Of a stretch of DNA of 64,000 nucleotides, positions 35,801-45,600 are shown in pieces. The stretch's first letter is position 1, and each line of letters starts with the position of its first letter. The position numbers and the translations under genes are program-made. The stretch lies in assembly GCA_003223515.1 (NCBI GenBank), contig QHVI01000022.1, positions 1 to 64,000 of the forward strand, given 5' to 3'. The notes under the pieces are model-generated. The model searched no databases. It was not told the origin of the DNA and saw only the letters and a list, made by a program, of their open reading frames with translations. Source of the stretch: Candidatus Angelobacter sp. Gp1-AA117. GTDB taxonomy: Bacteria; Acidobacteriota; Terriglobia; Terriglobales; Acidobacteriaceae.

Positions 35801-35851
35801 GCTTCTAGATTCCTTTGCGCGCTCTTGGGCAATCTTCAAGGCTGGTTGTGC

Positions 35852-35882
35852 AAAAAAAAAGGCTGGCTTCGACGGCCAGCCT
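35852..35882 (-). terminator. rho-independent terminator of the barrel gene
   Basis: On the - strand an 8-bp stem AGGCTGGC / GCCAGCCT with a 7-base loop is followed by eight or more T. It lies 24 bases after the stop at 35906. Confidence 0.9.
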
Positions 35883-35905
35883 CTTTCAGGATTACTGCTG
35901 ATGAA

Positions 35906-36445
35906 CTACTTGCCGCCGAAGCGGAAGACGATGCCGGCGGAGACGCGGACGTTGTTCTGGCGGTCGTTGTTGCCGTCAGTGAAATGCGTCATCAGGTAGT
36001 CGGCCTGAATCACGCGGATGGAAACGTGCTTTGCGACGTTGGCATCGACGCCGCCGCCGAGGCCCCAGGCAAAAGCATTATCCGAGCTGCCGAAGCCGGA
36101 GAAGTTGGCACCAATATGAGCGCCGCCGAAGAGCGCGTGAAAGTAAGGAGTTACTTTCTCGCTCTTGCGGTAGGCGAACTTGGGACCAAAAAGATAAGTG
36201 ACAGCATTGGTGTTCACGCCGAAATCGCCATTGTGATAAACGCCAAAGTCGCCAGTGATGCCGAACCAGTTGTTGGCGTTCACGGTAATTTGACCGCTGC
36301 CGCCGTTGAAGCTGAAGCCCTGGCCGAGCACGCTGGTGTGAAGATATGAATAGCCTCCGAACACCTCTGCCTTCGGGAAATCCTGGGCAGCAGCGGAAAG
36401 GGTTAAAAGCATGGATATAGCAAAAATCCAGACAAACTTGCGCAT
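35906..36445 (-). CDS. small outer-membrane beta-barrel protein
   Basis: A 179-aa protein with a signal peptide (VWIFAISMLLTLSAAAQ), then alternating strands ending FGGYSYLHTS, WFGITGDFGVYH, FGPKFAYRKSEKVTPYFHALFGGAHIG, FAWGLGGGVDANVAKHVSIRVIQADYLMTHF and VRVSAGIVFRFG. This is the eight-stranded OmpA/OmpW-like porin style common in Acidobacteria; there is no peptidoglycan-binding domain. GAGGAGAT precedes the ATG, and a strong terminator follows. It is monocistronic. Confidence 0.85.
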   Translation of the reverse strand: MRKFVWIFAISMLLTLSAAAQDFPKAEVFGGYSYLHTSVLGQGFSFNGGSGQITVNANNWFGITGDFGVYHNGDFGVNTNAVTYLFGPKFAYRKSEKVTPYFHALFGGAHIGANFSGFGSSDNAFAWGLGGGVDANVAKHVSIRVIQADYLMTHFTDGNNDRQNNVRVSAGIVFRFGGK

Positions 36446-36700
36446 TTTCAGACTATCTCCTCAATAATGTAATTTTTTAGGGGATTACTTACGCGCCTGA
36501 GGGTTTGAATCAGCTACTTATGAGGCACGATAAAACAACTGCATGGTATGGATTGGCAACAAGCCTAACATAGAACAGTCCTCTTCCTGAATGACAATTT
36601 GCTACCGCCATACAAACATTACATGCTGTGCTGTCTTAGACGAGAGTAAAGCAAAAAAGTTTCATGAATAAAGATTACTTTCGTAAGTAATGAGGATTAA

Positions 36701-36950
36701 CCACAGCGTGGCGAGCCACAACCAAGGGCTTTCACCGCAGAGGGCGCAGAGGACGCAGAGGTAACAAAAGTAGTTGATAATGTATTGAATTTGGGGGTGT
36801 GTTGCTCCCTATGGACAGCACCCGCCCTTGGCTGCGCGGGAGAATTCGTCGCAAGGAGAGAAGAATTCGACTGTTAACCATAGCGTGGCGAAGCCACAAC
36901 CAATAAAACCTCTTACCGCAGAGGGCGCAGAGGACGCAGAGATGGCAGAG
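36701..36950. repeat. composite degenerate repeats (CCGCAGAGGGCGCAGAGG type)
   Basis: Two CACCGCAGAGGGCGCAGAGG-type modules, at about 36732 and 36914. The first continues into TGTTGCTCCCTATGGACAGC and GCGGGAGAATTCGTCGCAAG wording also present at 53507-53580, and partly at 42092-42240. They are intergenic and fill the gap between the barrel gene and the 50-aa gene. Confidence 0.6.
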
Positions 36951-36979
36951 GAATATAGATAATTAACTAGCAAACTCTC

Positions 36980-37132
36980 TTATCGCAAAGAGCGCGATGA
37001 AAAAGTTGGGGTGCCCTTTGCCTGATTGTTTTCCAGAGTGGAGAGCCGGCGTTCCAAGTTTGCCATTCTATTGTGTTGCAGGACATTGTGAATTACAAGC
37101 ACGATGAACATGGCCACTATTGCCAGATACAT
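36980..37132 (-). CDS. 50-aa single-helix membrane protein downstream of the secretin
   Basis: ATG 37132 is preceded by AAAGGAGA at ideal spacing, the best ribosome site in this region, and the frame runs to TAA 36980. The protein opens MYLAIVAMFIVLVIHNVLQ, one clear membrane helix, followed by an amphipathic LERRLSTLENNQ segment and a short polar tail. It starts 25 bases after the secretin stop, so it is very likely in the same transcript. No family is recognised. It could be a small secretin accessory factor, or an unrelated membrane micropeptide. Confidence 0.65.
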   Translation of the reverse strand: MYLAIVAMFIVLVIHNVLQHNRMANLERRLSTLENNQAKGTPTFSSRSLR

Positions 37133-37157
37133 GGGCGTCTCCTTTGAGGCTGAGTGT

Positions 37158-38921
37158 TTATTTTACCGCCCACACCTTGCCCGGTCCCATGTGCTTGAAG
37201 GGTTTGCGGACAATGTGCGGGGTGACCACAATGAGGAGTTCGGTGCGGGTATGGCGCCTGGAGTTGGTGCTCAAGACGCCGCGAAGAATCGGAATCTCTC
37301 CAAGGCCGGGATAGCCGGAGGTGCTGTGGCTTTGCTGGTCGGCGACGGTTCCCGCGACCACGGAGGGCTCGCCATCTTTCACGGTGATGGTGCTCTTGTA
37401 GTCACGCTGGGATATCACAGGAACACCATTGAAGCTTTGCGTGCCGAGGGCCTTGATTTGCAGGTCGATCTCCAGGTTGATGTCATCGCCGGTATGGAGA
37501 TGCGGCGTGGCCTTGAGGAGGATTCCCAGGTCTTCATACTGGATCTGGGGAATGGTGGATGATGCGACAGTGTTGCCGGTTTTAGAAATGGTGACATTCG
37601 AGAACGAACTGATCTGGATAGGAAAGCGCGTGCCGATCTGCATGGTGGCGGGAGCGCCGCTGGCAGCACGCACGGTGATGTGCTCCAGCGTCTTGGCTTC
37701 AGAGGAGTTGAAGCTGAGATGACCGCTGATGGGGGAAAGGGTGACGCCGGTCAGTCCCAGGCCTTTGCCGAAAAAGATAAATGGCTGCAGCAGCGGCGAC
37801 CCCTGCAGATTGCCGAGCGCAGTCGTGGGAATCTTGCTGGGATCGATGGTTCCGGTCCGCTTCAACTGATCGATGACCGACTGAGCGCCGGAGCCCAGCA
37901 CCTGCCTGAGCTCGGAGAAGACATTGAAGATGGTGAAGCTGGCAGGAAGATTGAGTCCGTAATCGCGCAGCTTGTCGTAATCGAGTTCATAGGCCTTGAT
38001 CTCCAACAGGATTTCAGGGCGGGCTTCTACCAGGTTATCAAAGAGTTCGTTGATGGTCTGCAACTGGTCTTTAGGCGCGCGCACCTGGATGATGTTCTGG
38101 CTCTGCTGGATGGCAGTGAAGCGCACATCAAAGACGGTGCGCATCATGTTAACGATGTCATTGAGATCGGTGGCAGCGATGGCGTTGCCGACATAGAACG
38201 TCTGCAGTGACATACGCTCATAGGTGCGGCGCATCTCCTGCGTGTCTTCGGCGATGATGACCATCTTGTCTGATATGGGCGCCCAGAAACTCCTGGTGAC
38301 CTTGCCGGCCAGTTGCATAGCCTGATAGAAGTCGAGGTCATCCACATCAAAGCGGACGCGGCGGCTGGCCATGCCCTGGTCATAGCTCACGATCACACCG
38401 AAGGTTTTGCCGATGGCGTCATAGAGAGCGCGGCTGTCACCATGAATGTGGAAGCCTTGTTTCCCTGGCTTGGGGTTGACCTCCACTTCGTCGACGGAGG
38501 CCAGCAGTTGCAGGACGTGCTGCTTTTCCGGATCGTCGTTGACCGGGGCAACATCACGCAGGCGCTGCTGGGCATAGCCGTTCTGCGGATCGAAGCTGAG
38601 CGCGGTGCGAAACAGCCCGGCGGCATGTTCGTTATTGCCGACCTCCGCCAGCAGGTTGCCCTTCTCGATGTAGCCGGCGGCGATCTGCTCGCGTATGAAC
38701 TCGCGGGCGGTGACGTATTCCATATTGGCAGGCGCGAGGTTGGCAGCCTCGATCAGCTCCTGCAGCGCTTCTTCGGTGTGTCCCTGCTTCTGTAGCTCAA
38801 GGGCATGATTGAAGCTCTTCTGCGCCAGTTGCAAGTCATGCTTCGACGGGCCGGTGCGCGGCTTGTCTGCGGCGAACATGGCGCAGGCAAGGAGCATGAC
38901 CAGATAGAGGCAGTGTTTCAT
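37158..38921 (-). CDS. TPR-containing secretin (type II/IV pilus GspD/PilQ-like)
   Basis: About 587 aa from ATG 38921 (MKHCLYLVMLLACAMFA signal peptide). N-terminal TPR helices (LQLAQKSFNHALELQKQGHTEEALQELIEAANLAP) are followed by an N0/STN-like domain (FGVIVSYDQGMASRRVRFDV), an N1-type domain (VFDVRFTAIQQSQNIIQVRAPKDQLQTINELF), and the secretin core (RPEILLEIKAYELDYDKL, SQRDYKSTITVKDGEPSVVAGT, IPILRGVLS, TELLIVVTPHIVR). It should form a gated outer-membrane ring. No other type II secretion or pilus gene is nearby. TPR-secretin fusions are seen in Acidobacteria. Candidate earlier starts to 38957 lack a ribosome site. Confidence 0.88.
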   Translation of the reverse strand: MKHCLYLVMLLACAMFAADKPRTGPSKHDLQLAQKSFNHALELQKQGHTEEALQELIEAANLAPANMEYVTAREFIREQIAAGYIEKGNLLAEVGNNEHAAGLFRTALSFDPQNGYAQQRLRDVAPVNDDPEKQHVLQLLASVDEVEVNPKPGKQGFHIHGDSRALYDAIGKTFGVIVSYDQGMASRRVRFDVDDLDFYQAMQLAGKVTRSFWAPISDKMVIIAEDTQEMRRTYERMSLQTFYVGNAIAATDLNDIVNMMRTVFDVRFTAIQQSQNIIQVRAPKDQLQTINELFDNLVEARPEILLEIKAYELDYDKLRDYGLNLPASFTIFNVFSELRQVLGSGAQSVIDQLKRTGTIDPSKIPTTALGNLQGSPLLQPFIFFGKGLGLTGVTLSPISGHLSFNSSEAKTLEHITVRAASGAPATMQIGTRFPIQISSFSNVTISKTGNTVASSTIPQIQYEDLGILLKATPHLHTGDDINLEIDLQIKALGTQSFNGVPVISQRDYKSTITVKDGEPSVVAGTVADQQSHSTSGYPGLGEIPILRGVLSTNSRRHTRTELLIVVTPHIVRKPFKHMGPGKVWAVK

Positions 38922-39001
38922 GGAAAGCATCATTTTAAAGCACTTGGCAGCTAGCACCTAGCAATTAGCAAAACCAAGAGCTAACTGCTAATTGCCAGTG
39001 G

Positions 39002-39721
39002 CTAGTTGCCAGCTGCTGAGTTGAGCATGTCGGTACCGCACCCGAAGCACGCATCCGGCTGGAGCGCAAGCAGATCATCGAAGCTGTAAATTCCCGTGGC
39101 CACTGCGATTACCGGGACGTTTACGGCGCGGGCGGCTTCGATGTCTGAGGGCGTATCTCCTACTACGTAAACCTGCGCGTGCTCGCCCAGCCGCTTTTTT
39201 GCCTCGCGGATGCCGTGACTGAAAATGTCGCGGCGGAACTCCAGCGGGTACGAAAACGCGCCGAAGCTGAACATGTGCCGAAGCCCGGCCTTTTCCAGCT
39301 TCAGCCAGCCGATGGGCTCCAGGTTGCCGGAGGCCGCGCCCAACAGCTTGCCCTGCGCGTGCAACCCGGAAACCAGTTCCTCAATCGACGGGCAAAGCTC
39401 AGGGCGAATCTGCTGATGGTTGCGCTGCACCTCGGCGCACATCTGCTCAATCAGCCTGGGCATGCGGGCGTCGATCTCGCTATCGGCGATCCCGGCGCGC
39501 CTGAGTACTGCTCTTAGAATGCCGACATCGGTGTTTCCATGCACGGGAAGGCCATCTATTTTTGCGTCTTTTTCTTCCAGGGCAAAAATATCTTTTACGG
39601 CGTTGGTAAAGGCGAAGTAGTGGACAGGGTCACGGGTGTTAAGGAGGGTGCCATCGATATCGAACAGATAAGAATCTGCCGAGTTCCACGAGAATCCTGG
39701 GCGGACATTATTGATGGCCAT
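39002..39721 (-). CDS. HAD-superfamily phosphatase (phosphoglycolate phosphatase-like)
   Basis: A 239-aa protein. HAD motif I YLFDIDGTLLN, motif II in LLGAASGNLEPIGWLKLEKAGL, and motif III/IV in YVVGDTPSDIEAARAVNVPVIAVATG. The cap domain lies between motifs I and II, as in phosphoglycolate phosphatases of the Gph type. It hydrolyses a small phosphorylated metabolite; the substrate is not determined. It lies in a - strand run between the secretin and the purC cluster. Confidence 0.85.
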   Translation of the reverse strand: MAINNVRPGFSWNSADSYLFDIDGTLLNTRDPVHYFAFTNAVKDIFALEEKDAKIDGLPVHGNTDVGILRAVLRRAGIADSEIDARMPRLIEQMCAEVQRNHQQIRPELCPSIEELVSGLHAQGKLLGAASGNLEPIGWLKLEKAGLRHMFSFGAFSYPLEFRRDIFSHGIREAKKRLGEHAQVYVVGDTPSDIEAARAVNVPVIAVATGIYSFDDLLALQPDACFGCGTDMLNSAAGN

Positions 39722-39912
39722 AATTAAGCTGCTAGTTACTAGCTACTAGCTTCTAGGAAAGTCCAAACTCCTTACCCCCAGAGCTTTCACTGCAAAAAAG
39801 GCGCGAAGGACGCAAAGGTAGCTACACACAAAAAATAGCTCTACCTCAATTATGGCAATTTTAATAATTGTGGCAATTTTGGCAATGGCCCTGCGGCAAT
39901 TGCGGCGATTCT

Positions 39913-40200
39913 TTATCGCGCGATTTTCTTTTCGAGAGGCAAGGCTACAGGTGGCTTTTCGCTGCGTACGGGGCGGCGGGCTCCGTCGCGGAACTGGCGG
40001 ACATCGAGATTGAGTTCGGTGATGGTGCGGGAAAGAGTGTTGCGGTGCATGCCGAGTTCGCGGGCGGCCTTGCACTGATTGCCTTTGTTCTGCTGAAGCA
40101 CATTCATGATGAAGCGCTTTTTAAATTCGCGGACAGCTTCAGAATAAAGAATTCCAGTGGTGTGCATTTGAGCTACGAGTGCTTCAAGCTGGTCCTTCAC
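39913..40200 (-). CDS. Fis-type helix-turn-helix regulator
   Basis: About 95 aa from GTG 40200, which has GAGAGGGACTCC just upstream. A longer frame from 40305 would overlap cvpA. The core VREFKKRFIMNVLQQNKGNQCKAARELGMHRNTLSRTITEL is the Fis DNA-binding helix-turn-helix. It lacks the sigma-54 ATPase domain that usually accompanies this motif and resembles stand-alone acidobacterial Fis-like regulators. It lies 62 bases after cvpA and is probably co-transcribed with it. Confidence 0.8.
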   Translation of the reverse strand: MKDQLEALVAQMHTTGILYSEAVREFKKRFIMNVLQQNKGNQCKAARELGMHRNTLSRTITELNLDVRQFRDGARRPVRSEKPPVALPLEKKIAR

Positions 40201-40261
40201 GGAGTCCCTCTCTTTCGCGTGGTCAAAGAAAATTTTGTTTGTACGGCCCTGGAGGACCACC

Positions 40262-40783
40262 CTACCTGGCTTGCGTTCCCTGGCGCAGCTTAACGACGCC
40301 ATCACGAAACTTTTGCCTCACTACCTCCGGAGCCAGCCAGCTTGCGCCCTGTCCCGCTACCAGAAAATATCCTGCCAACTGCGATCTGGCTATCTGCGGC
40401 GAATCAGGAGCAAAAGCAGCGAATGCCATGACTCCAACGGTAACGACTACAACGCCTCGAAGCAATCCGAAGGCGCCTCCCAGAAACCGGTCTGCCCAGC
40501 GCAGTCCCACTCCTTTGATTGCCCAGCGGACAATCCTGGCAACAATGCCAGCCAGAAGAACGACTGCCACAAAAATCGTGAGAAACCCGGCCAAGTCCGC
40601 AATGGCTTCTGATTTCACGTAAGGCATAAACAGCGGAGCGATGCGCCCATAACCCCACGCAGCCAACAGATAACCAATGATGGTCCCGGCCAGAGAAAAA
40701 ATTTCAAAGAAAAACCCCTGCATTGCTGCAAGGAAAACCGAAAGCAGAATGACCGCCAGGATGATCCAATCAACGGCATTCAT
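40262..40783 (-). CDS. cvpA: CvpA-family membrane protein
   Basis: About 173 aa from ATG 40783 (MNAVDWIILAVILLSVFLAAMQGFFFEIFSLAG). Four hydrophobic helices and the GLLRGVVVVTVGVMAF segment match CvpA/colicin V production proteins, often linked to purine genes and envelope stress. Extra upstream frame to 40912 runs into purC and is rejected. The gene begins 14 bases after the purC stop, the classic purC/cvpA-style neighbourhood. Confidence 0.88.
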   Translation of the reverse strand: MNAVDWIILAVILLSVFLAAMQGFFFEIFSLAGTIIGYLLAAWGYGRIAPLFMPYVKSEAIADLAGFLTIFVAVVLLAGIVARIVRWAIKGVGLRWADRFLGGAFGLLRGVVVVTVGVMAFAAFAPDSPQIARSQLAGYFLVAGQGASWLAPEVVRQKFRDGVVKLRQGTQAR

Positions 40784-40797
40784 GAGCTTAAGGTCTC

Positions 40798-41712
40798 TTA
40801 CAACGGCGGCAACTCGCGTCCGGCCAGAATTCTGTATGCCTGGATGTACTTCTCGCTGGTCTTGAGGGCGACGTCCTCCGGCAGTGAGGGCGCGGGCGGC
40901 TGCTTGTTCCACTTGATTGACTCTAAATAGTCGCGAACATACTGCTTGTCGAAAGATTCCTGGGCGCGTCCGGGTGAGTATTTGTCGGCAGGCCAGAAGC
41001 GCGAGGAGTCAGGTGTCAGGACCTCATCAGCCAGTACGAGGCCCTGGAGAGTGTGACCAAATTCAAACTTTGTATCAGCTATGATAATGCCAAGGCCGGC
41101 GGCATAATCGGCGGCCTTCTGGTAAACCTTGAGGCTGAGATCGCGCAGGGTTCCGGCCAACTCCGGGCCGGTGCGCTTGCACATTTCAGCAAAAGAAATA
41201 TTTTCGTCGTGACCGCTGAGCGCCTTGGTGGCCGGAGTGAAGATCGGTTCAGGCAGCTTGTCCGACTCCCGCAGACCTTTGGGCAACTCGATGCCGCAGA
41301 CTTTTCCGGTCTGCTGGTATTCCTTCCAGCCGGAGCCGGAGAGATAACCGCGCACCACGCATTCAATGTCCACCATCTGCGCTTTATTCACGAGCATGGA
41401 GCGGCCGCGCAACTGGTCGGAATATTTTTTCAGCGGTTCAGGATACTGATGGATATCGGCGGTGACGAGGTGGTTGCCGACTGTGCCTTTCAGGAACTCA
41501 AACCAGAAGAGCGAGAGCTGCGTGAGGACTCGGCCCTTCTCGGGAATTCCGGTGGCGAGCACATAATCGAAGGCCGAAATGCGGTCCGTGGCAACAAACA
41601 GCAGGTGGCCGTTGAGGCTGTAAAGGTCTCGCACCTTGCCACGGGCGTGAAGGGTGAAATCCGGAAAATCAGTTTGCAGGAGGACCCGGTTCAATGTCGT
41701 CGAACTGTTCAT
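40798..41712 (-). CDS. purC: SAICAR synthetase
   Basis: About 304 aa from ATG 41712 (MNSSTTLNRVLLQTDFPDF). PurC motifs: GKVRDLYSLNGHLLFVATDRISAFDYVLATGIPEKGRVLTQLSLFWFE, ECVVRGYLSGSGWKEYQQTG, IIIADTKFEFGH, LADEVLTPDSSRFWPADKY. It joins aspartate to CAIR in purine synthesis. It is the long form typical of this clade. An upstream extension to 41775 has no support. Confidence 0.95.
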   Translation of the reverse strand: MNSSTTLNRVLLQTDFPDFTLHARGKVRDLYSLNGHLLFVATDRISAFDYVLATGIPEKGRVLTQLSLFWFEFLKGTVGNHLVTADIHQYPEPLKKYSDQLRGRSMLVNKAQMVDIECVVRGYLSGSGWKEYQQTGKVCGIELPKGLRESDKLPEPIFTPATKALSGHDENISFAEMCKRTGPELAGTLRDLSLKVYQKAADYAAGLGIIIADTKFEFGHTLQGLVLADEVLTPDSSRFWPADKYSPGRAQESFDKQYVRDYLESIKWNKQPPAPSLPEDVALKTSEKYIQAYRILAGRELPPL

Positions 41713-42025
41713 GTTGGAATTAGAAAAATGTAGGCGAACGCGTATTCTAGCGTCTCGTCCGGTTTTGTCAACCAAGTAAAATATCAGTCAACAACTACGA
41801 ATCCGCGTTTCCAGACTTTTTGCGCCGAAAAAATCAGCAGAGGGTTAAACCCCGCATCCAGAGCGGGGTTTGGAGCATGCAATGACGGAAAAGCTTTCAG
41901 CGATAGTTTACGGTTGAGTAATCTATTTTAACCGACCGGAAGTTTGGATGCGCGTGAGCGGGAAAATTTTGTGTGGAATCCGAAAAAACTTCTTCAACAC
42001 AGGGTAGCGAAGCCACAACCAAAGG

Positions 42026-42300
42026 CTTTCACCGCAGAGGGCGCAGAGGACGCAGAGGTAACAAAAGTAGTTGATGTGTATTGAATTTGGCGGTGTGTTG
42101 CTCCCTATGGACCGCACCCGCCACACCCAAAAACCTTTAACCGCAGAGGACGCAAAGGACGCAGAGGTAACAAAAGTAGTTGATGTGTATTGAATTTGGC
42201 GGTGTGTTGCTCCCTATGTACCGCACTCGCCACACCCAAAAACCTTTCACCGCAGAGGACGCAAAGGACGCAGAGGTAACAAAAGTAGCTTATATATATT
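42026..42300. repeat. 109-bp tandem array (CCGCAGAGG...CCCTATGGACCGC)
   Basis: Units start at 42026, 42135 and 42244. Each runs from CTTTCACCGCAGAGG/CTTTAACCGCAGAGG through GTAACAAAAGTAGTTGAT and GTTGCTCCCTATGNACCGCA to CACACCCAAAAACC. The third unit is cut after the AGTAGCTTATATATAT segment. Between purC and smc (41713-42642) nothing else is visible except further degenerate repeat wording at 42430-42545. Confidence 0.85.
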
Positions 42301-42642
42301 TGATCCGGCACTGTTTAGTCTCTCAAGATTCTCGGGTCGCCAAAGCTGGATATGGAAGGATGCAAAAGCAGCATGAAAATCTTTGCAGGAAAACAAGAAT
42401 TTTGGATATAGCAATACAGGGGAACAGAGTCCCCGGAGGGGCGCCACAGATTTTTTTGCCGCTGATGAACGCCGATTACGCTGAAAAATCAAGACCTTTA
42501 CCACTGATCAACACAGATGAACAGCATGGCTCAAAACCAGCAGACATCCGGGTGAAACTATTTTCGGAACAACAACACTGATAACAGGACGGACTGCTCG
42601 ATCACCAGAGGAGAAATAAAAGGGGAGCGGCATTCTTCAACG

Positions 42643-42674
42643 AAAAAATAGAGACGTAGCATGCCATGTCTCTA
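42643..42674 (-). terminator. rho-independent terminator of smc
   Basis: On the - strand, TAGAGAC...GTCTCTA with a 12-base loop is followed by a run of T (six bases). It lies 10 bases after the smc stop. Confidence 0.8.
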
Positions 42675-42683
42675 TCGATGATT

Positions 42684-45600
42684 TTATGCAGTGGCGGCGC
42701 GGGTGTTTTCGCCCTCCTGGTTGAATTTTACCGAGACGATTTTCGAGACGCCGGGCTCCTGCATGGTCACGCCATACATCACCGGGGCCACGCTCATGGT
42801 TTTTTTGCTGTGGGTGATGATGATGAATTGCGTCTGCACGGCCATTTCGCGGATCAACTCGGTAAAGCGACCGATGTTGGCTTCGTCCAAGGGAGCGTCC
42901 ACCTCGTCGAGAATGCAGAAGGGGCTCGGCTGGTATTGGAAGATGCCGACCAGCAGCGAGAGTGCCGTGAGGGCCTTCTCTCCACCGGAGAGCAGCAGCA
43001 CGTTCTGCAGCTTCTTGCCCGGAGGAGAGGCAACCACATCAATGCCGCTTTCAGCGGTGTTGAGTTCGTCAGTAAGGCGCATGAAGGCCTGTCCACCGCC
43101 GAAGAGCTTGCGGAAGGTGAACTGGAAGTTCTCATTGATGCGCTCAAAGGCTTCTGAGAACTTCTGGCGGGAGAATTCGTCAATCTCTTTAATAGTGGCC
43201 TGCGTGTTCTCGATGGATTCCAGCAGATCCTTGCGCTGGGTCTCGAGGAACTCGTGGCGCTGCTGCGTCTCCTTGTATTCTTCGAGGGCCATCATGTTGA
43301 CCGGTCCCATGGCTTCGAGCCGGGCACGCATCTCACGATAGATGATTTCTTCGGCGGTGAGCTGCTCGCCTTCCACCAGAGGAAGATCAATGCTGGCACG
43401 CAGTTCGCCGGCAGTGATGCTCAGTTCGTTGAGGCAGAGATCGCCCATGTGGGCCAAGTCTGACTGAAGCTTGGCAAGCTGCTGGCCCAGTTCGGATTTT
43501 CGCTCGCGGGTGCTATCGAGTTCCAGCCGGGCGGCCTTCAGTTCCTGATCGATCCCGGCGATGCGGGCGCGCACCTGCTCTGACTCATGCTGGAGCTGGA
43601 CGGCCACAGCTTCGGCTGCATCCTTCTCAGTGGCGAGAGCAACGAGGCGCCCGGCAATCTGCAGGTTCTCGGATTCGCGCTGCTGTTTTTCGGCAGCCGC
43701 GGATTCGATTTGCGACTTGAGCGACTCGACGCGCTGCGCGGCCTCCAGAGAGAGCGCTTCAATGCGCTGCAGGTTGGCGTTCGCCGAGCGGCGGCGCTCT
43801 TCGAGTCCGGCAAGCTTCGCAGCCGTCTCAGAGACGGTCTGGGCGGCGGCATCACGGGCGCTCTTGAGATACGCGATCTGCTCCTGGGCAGCGGTGATGT
43901 TGGCATCGAGCATGAGGCGATCCTGCTCCAGTTTGGCGGCGTGATCGCGCTTTTCTGAAAGGACGCTCTCCCGGTCATTGCGGGCCGATTTGGTGCGCTC
44001 CAGCTCCAGCCGGTAAGTATCGAGACGCTGCCCGGTGCGGACCAACTCAGTTTCCATCTGCTTGAGCGCGTGACCGGAGGTCATGGCCTGCTTCTCGGCT
44101 TCGCGGCGCTCGCCTTCGAGGTTGTCAAGCAGCTTGGAAAGCTCCTGAAGATCGCGGCCCAAGGTAAGAATTCTGGCCTGCTCGTTCTGCATGGCCGCTT
44201 CCAATTCGCTGGTGAGCTTGACCACCTCGCGCAATTCGCGCTTGAGAGAGAGCGGGCCTTCGCTGCGCTGCTTGCCTCCGGTGACGGTCACGTTGTGGAA
44301 GCACTCGCCAGTGGCGGAGAGGAAGTAGGCATCAGGACTTTCCAGAGCAAAGCCACGGGCCATGACTTTGTCGGGAGCAATGAAGCCATCGCGCAGCTTG
44401 GGAAGAATCACTTCCAGCGAGCGACCAAAACCATTGAGGACGCGAATGCAGTTCTTCAGCGGGACCAACTGCTCGCGCGGATAGGACGGCGGCGGGACAT
44501 CATGGACGGCAAAGGAGAACTTGGCCTGGGCATCTTCGGGATGGACGAGGAAGGTGGCGCGGCCATCGACATCGGTCTGGAGGAGCTGCATGCCGGCGTT
44601 GGCTGAGTCCCAGGACTTCACGACCACGTAGTTAAGTTCATCGCGCAGGAAATCTTCGACCACGCTCTCATAGCGGGTATCGACTTCGAGGAAGTCGGCG
44701 AGTACACCGACGGGAGAGAAGCCGTTGCCGATGGCCCTGGACTGGAAGAGCCGCTTCACCGATTCAGTGGAGTAGCCATGCTCGTTGATTACTGCTTCGA
44801 GCGAGTTCCTCTTGCCCAAAGCGGTGGCGTATTCGGCGCGCAGGCTGTCGAGGTGGTGCTTGGCTTCATCTTCTTCCTTGCGCTTGCTGGTGATCTGTCC
44901 GCGAATGTCTTCGATGCGGGCGGCGAGGGCCGTTACCGTCTGGGTAATGGACTCGAATTCAAAGGCGATCTGTCCGCGCTTGCCGCCGAAGTTCTCGATA
45001 TCCACCTGGGCAGTGGAGATTTCACGATCCAGGCGCAAGGCTTCACGGTCGAGAGAGGCAATATGCTCTTCCGCCTGAGTGATCTGGTTGCGCACCTGGG
45101 AAGTCGAGGACATGACCTGAAGCACGGACTGGCGGCGGGCTTCCTGGTGGCGCTCTACATCGGCCAGAGCGGCGGCTGCAGCTTGCGATTCGTGCTGGCG
45201 TATGTGCCACTCGTGCTGGGCGGCGGCGACTTCAGCAGCGGCTGACTCGGCGAACTGGCGGTTGGCCTGCGATTCGGTTTCGAGCGAGAGCAACCGGGTC
45301 TGGGCGCGTTCAAGTTCGGCGTGAGCGGCGGCAGAGCGGGCGTCCAGCTCGGAGCAGCGCTCTTCATTGGTGGCGTGGCGCGAGGTGGCGCGATCAGTTT
45401 CAAGAGCGATGGCATTCAGCGCCTGCCGGTTCTGCGCGATCTCACTCTCAATGGCATAGCCACGCTGGGTGCGCTCGGAATGCTCGGTCTCTTTGGCGTT
45501 GACCAGTTCCGCGCGGGTGCGGATTTCTTCGGCCATGCCTTCGATGGAGACGCTGAGAGAAGTTTCCTCGGCGGACATCTGGGCGAACTTGCTGGCCAGG

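Noticed and set aside
40201-40305. N-terminal extension of the Fis-like protein
   Set aside because: It overlaps the cvpA end and lacks a ribosome site, whereas GTG 40200 has GAGAGGGA upstream.
42026-42300. Possible CRISPR array
   Set aside because: Units are about 109 bp and contiguous, without unique ~30-bp spacers, and no cas genes are nearby.
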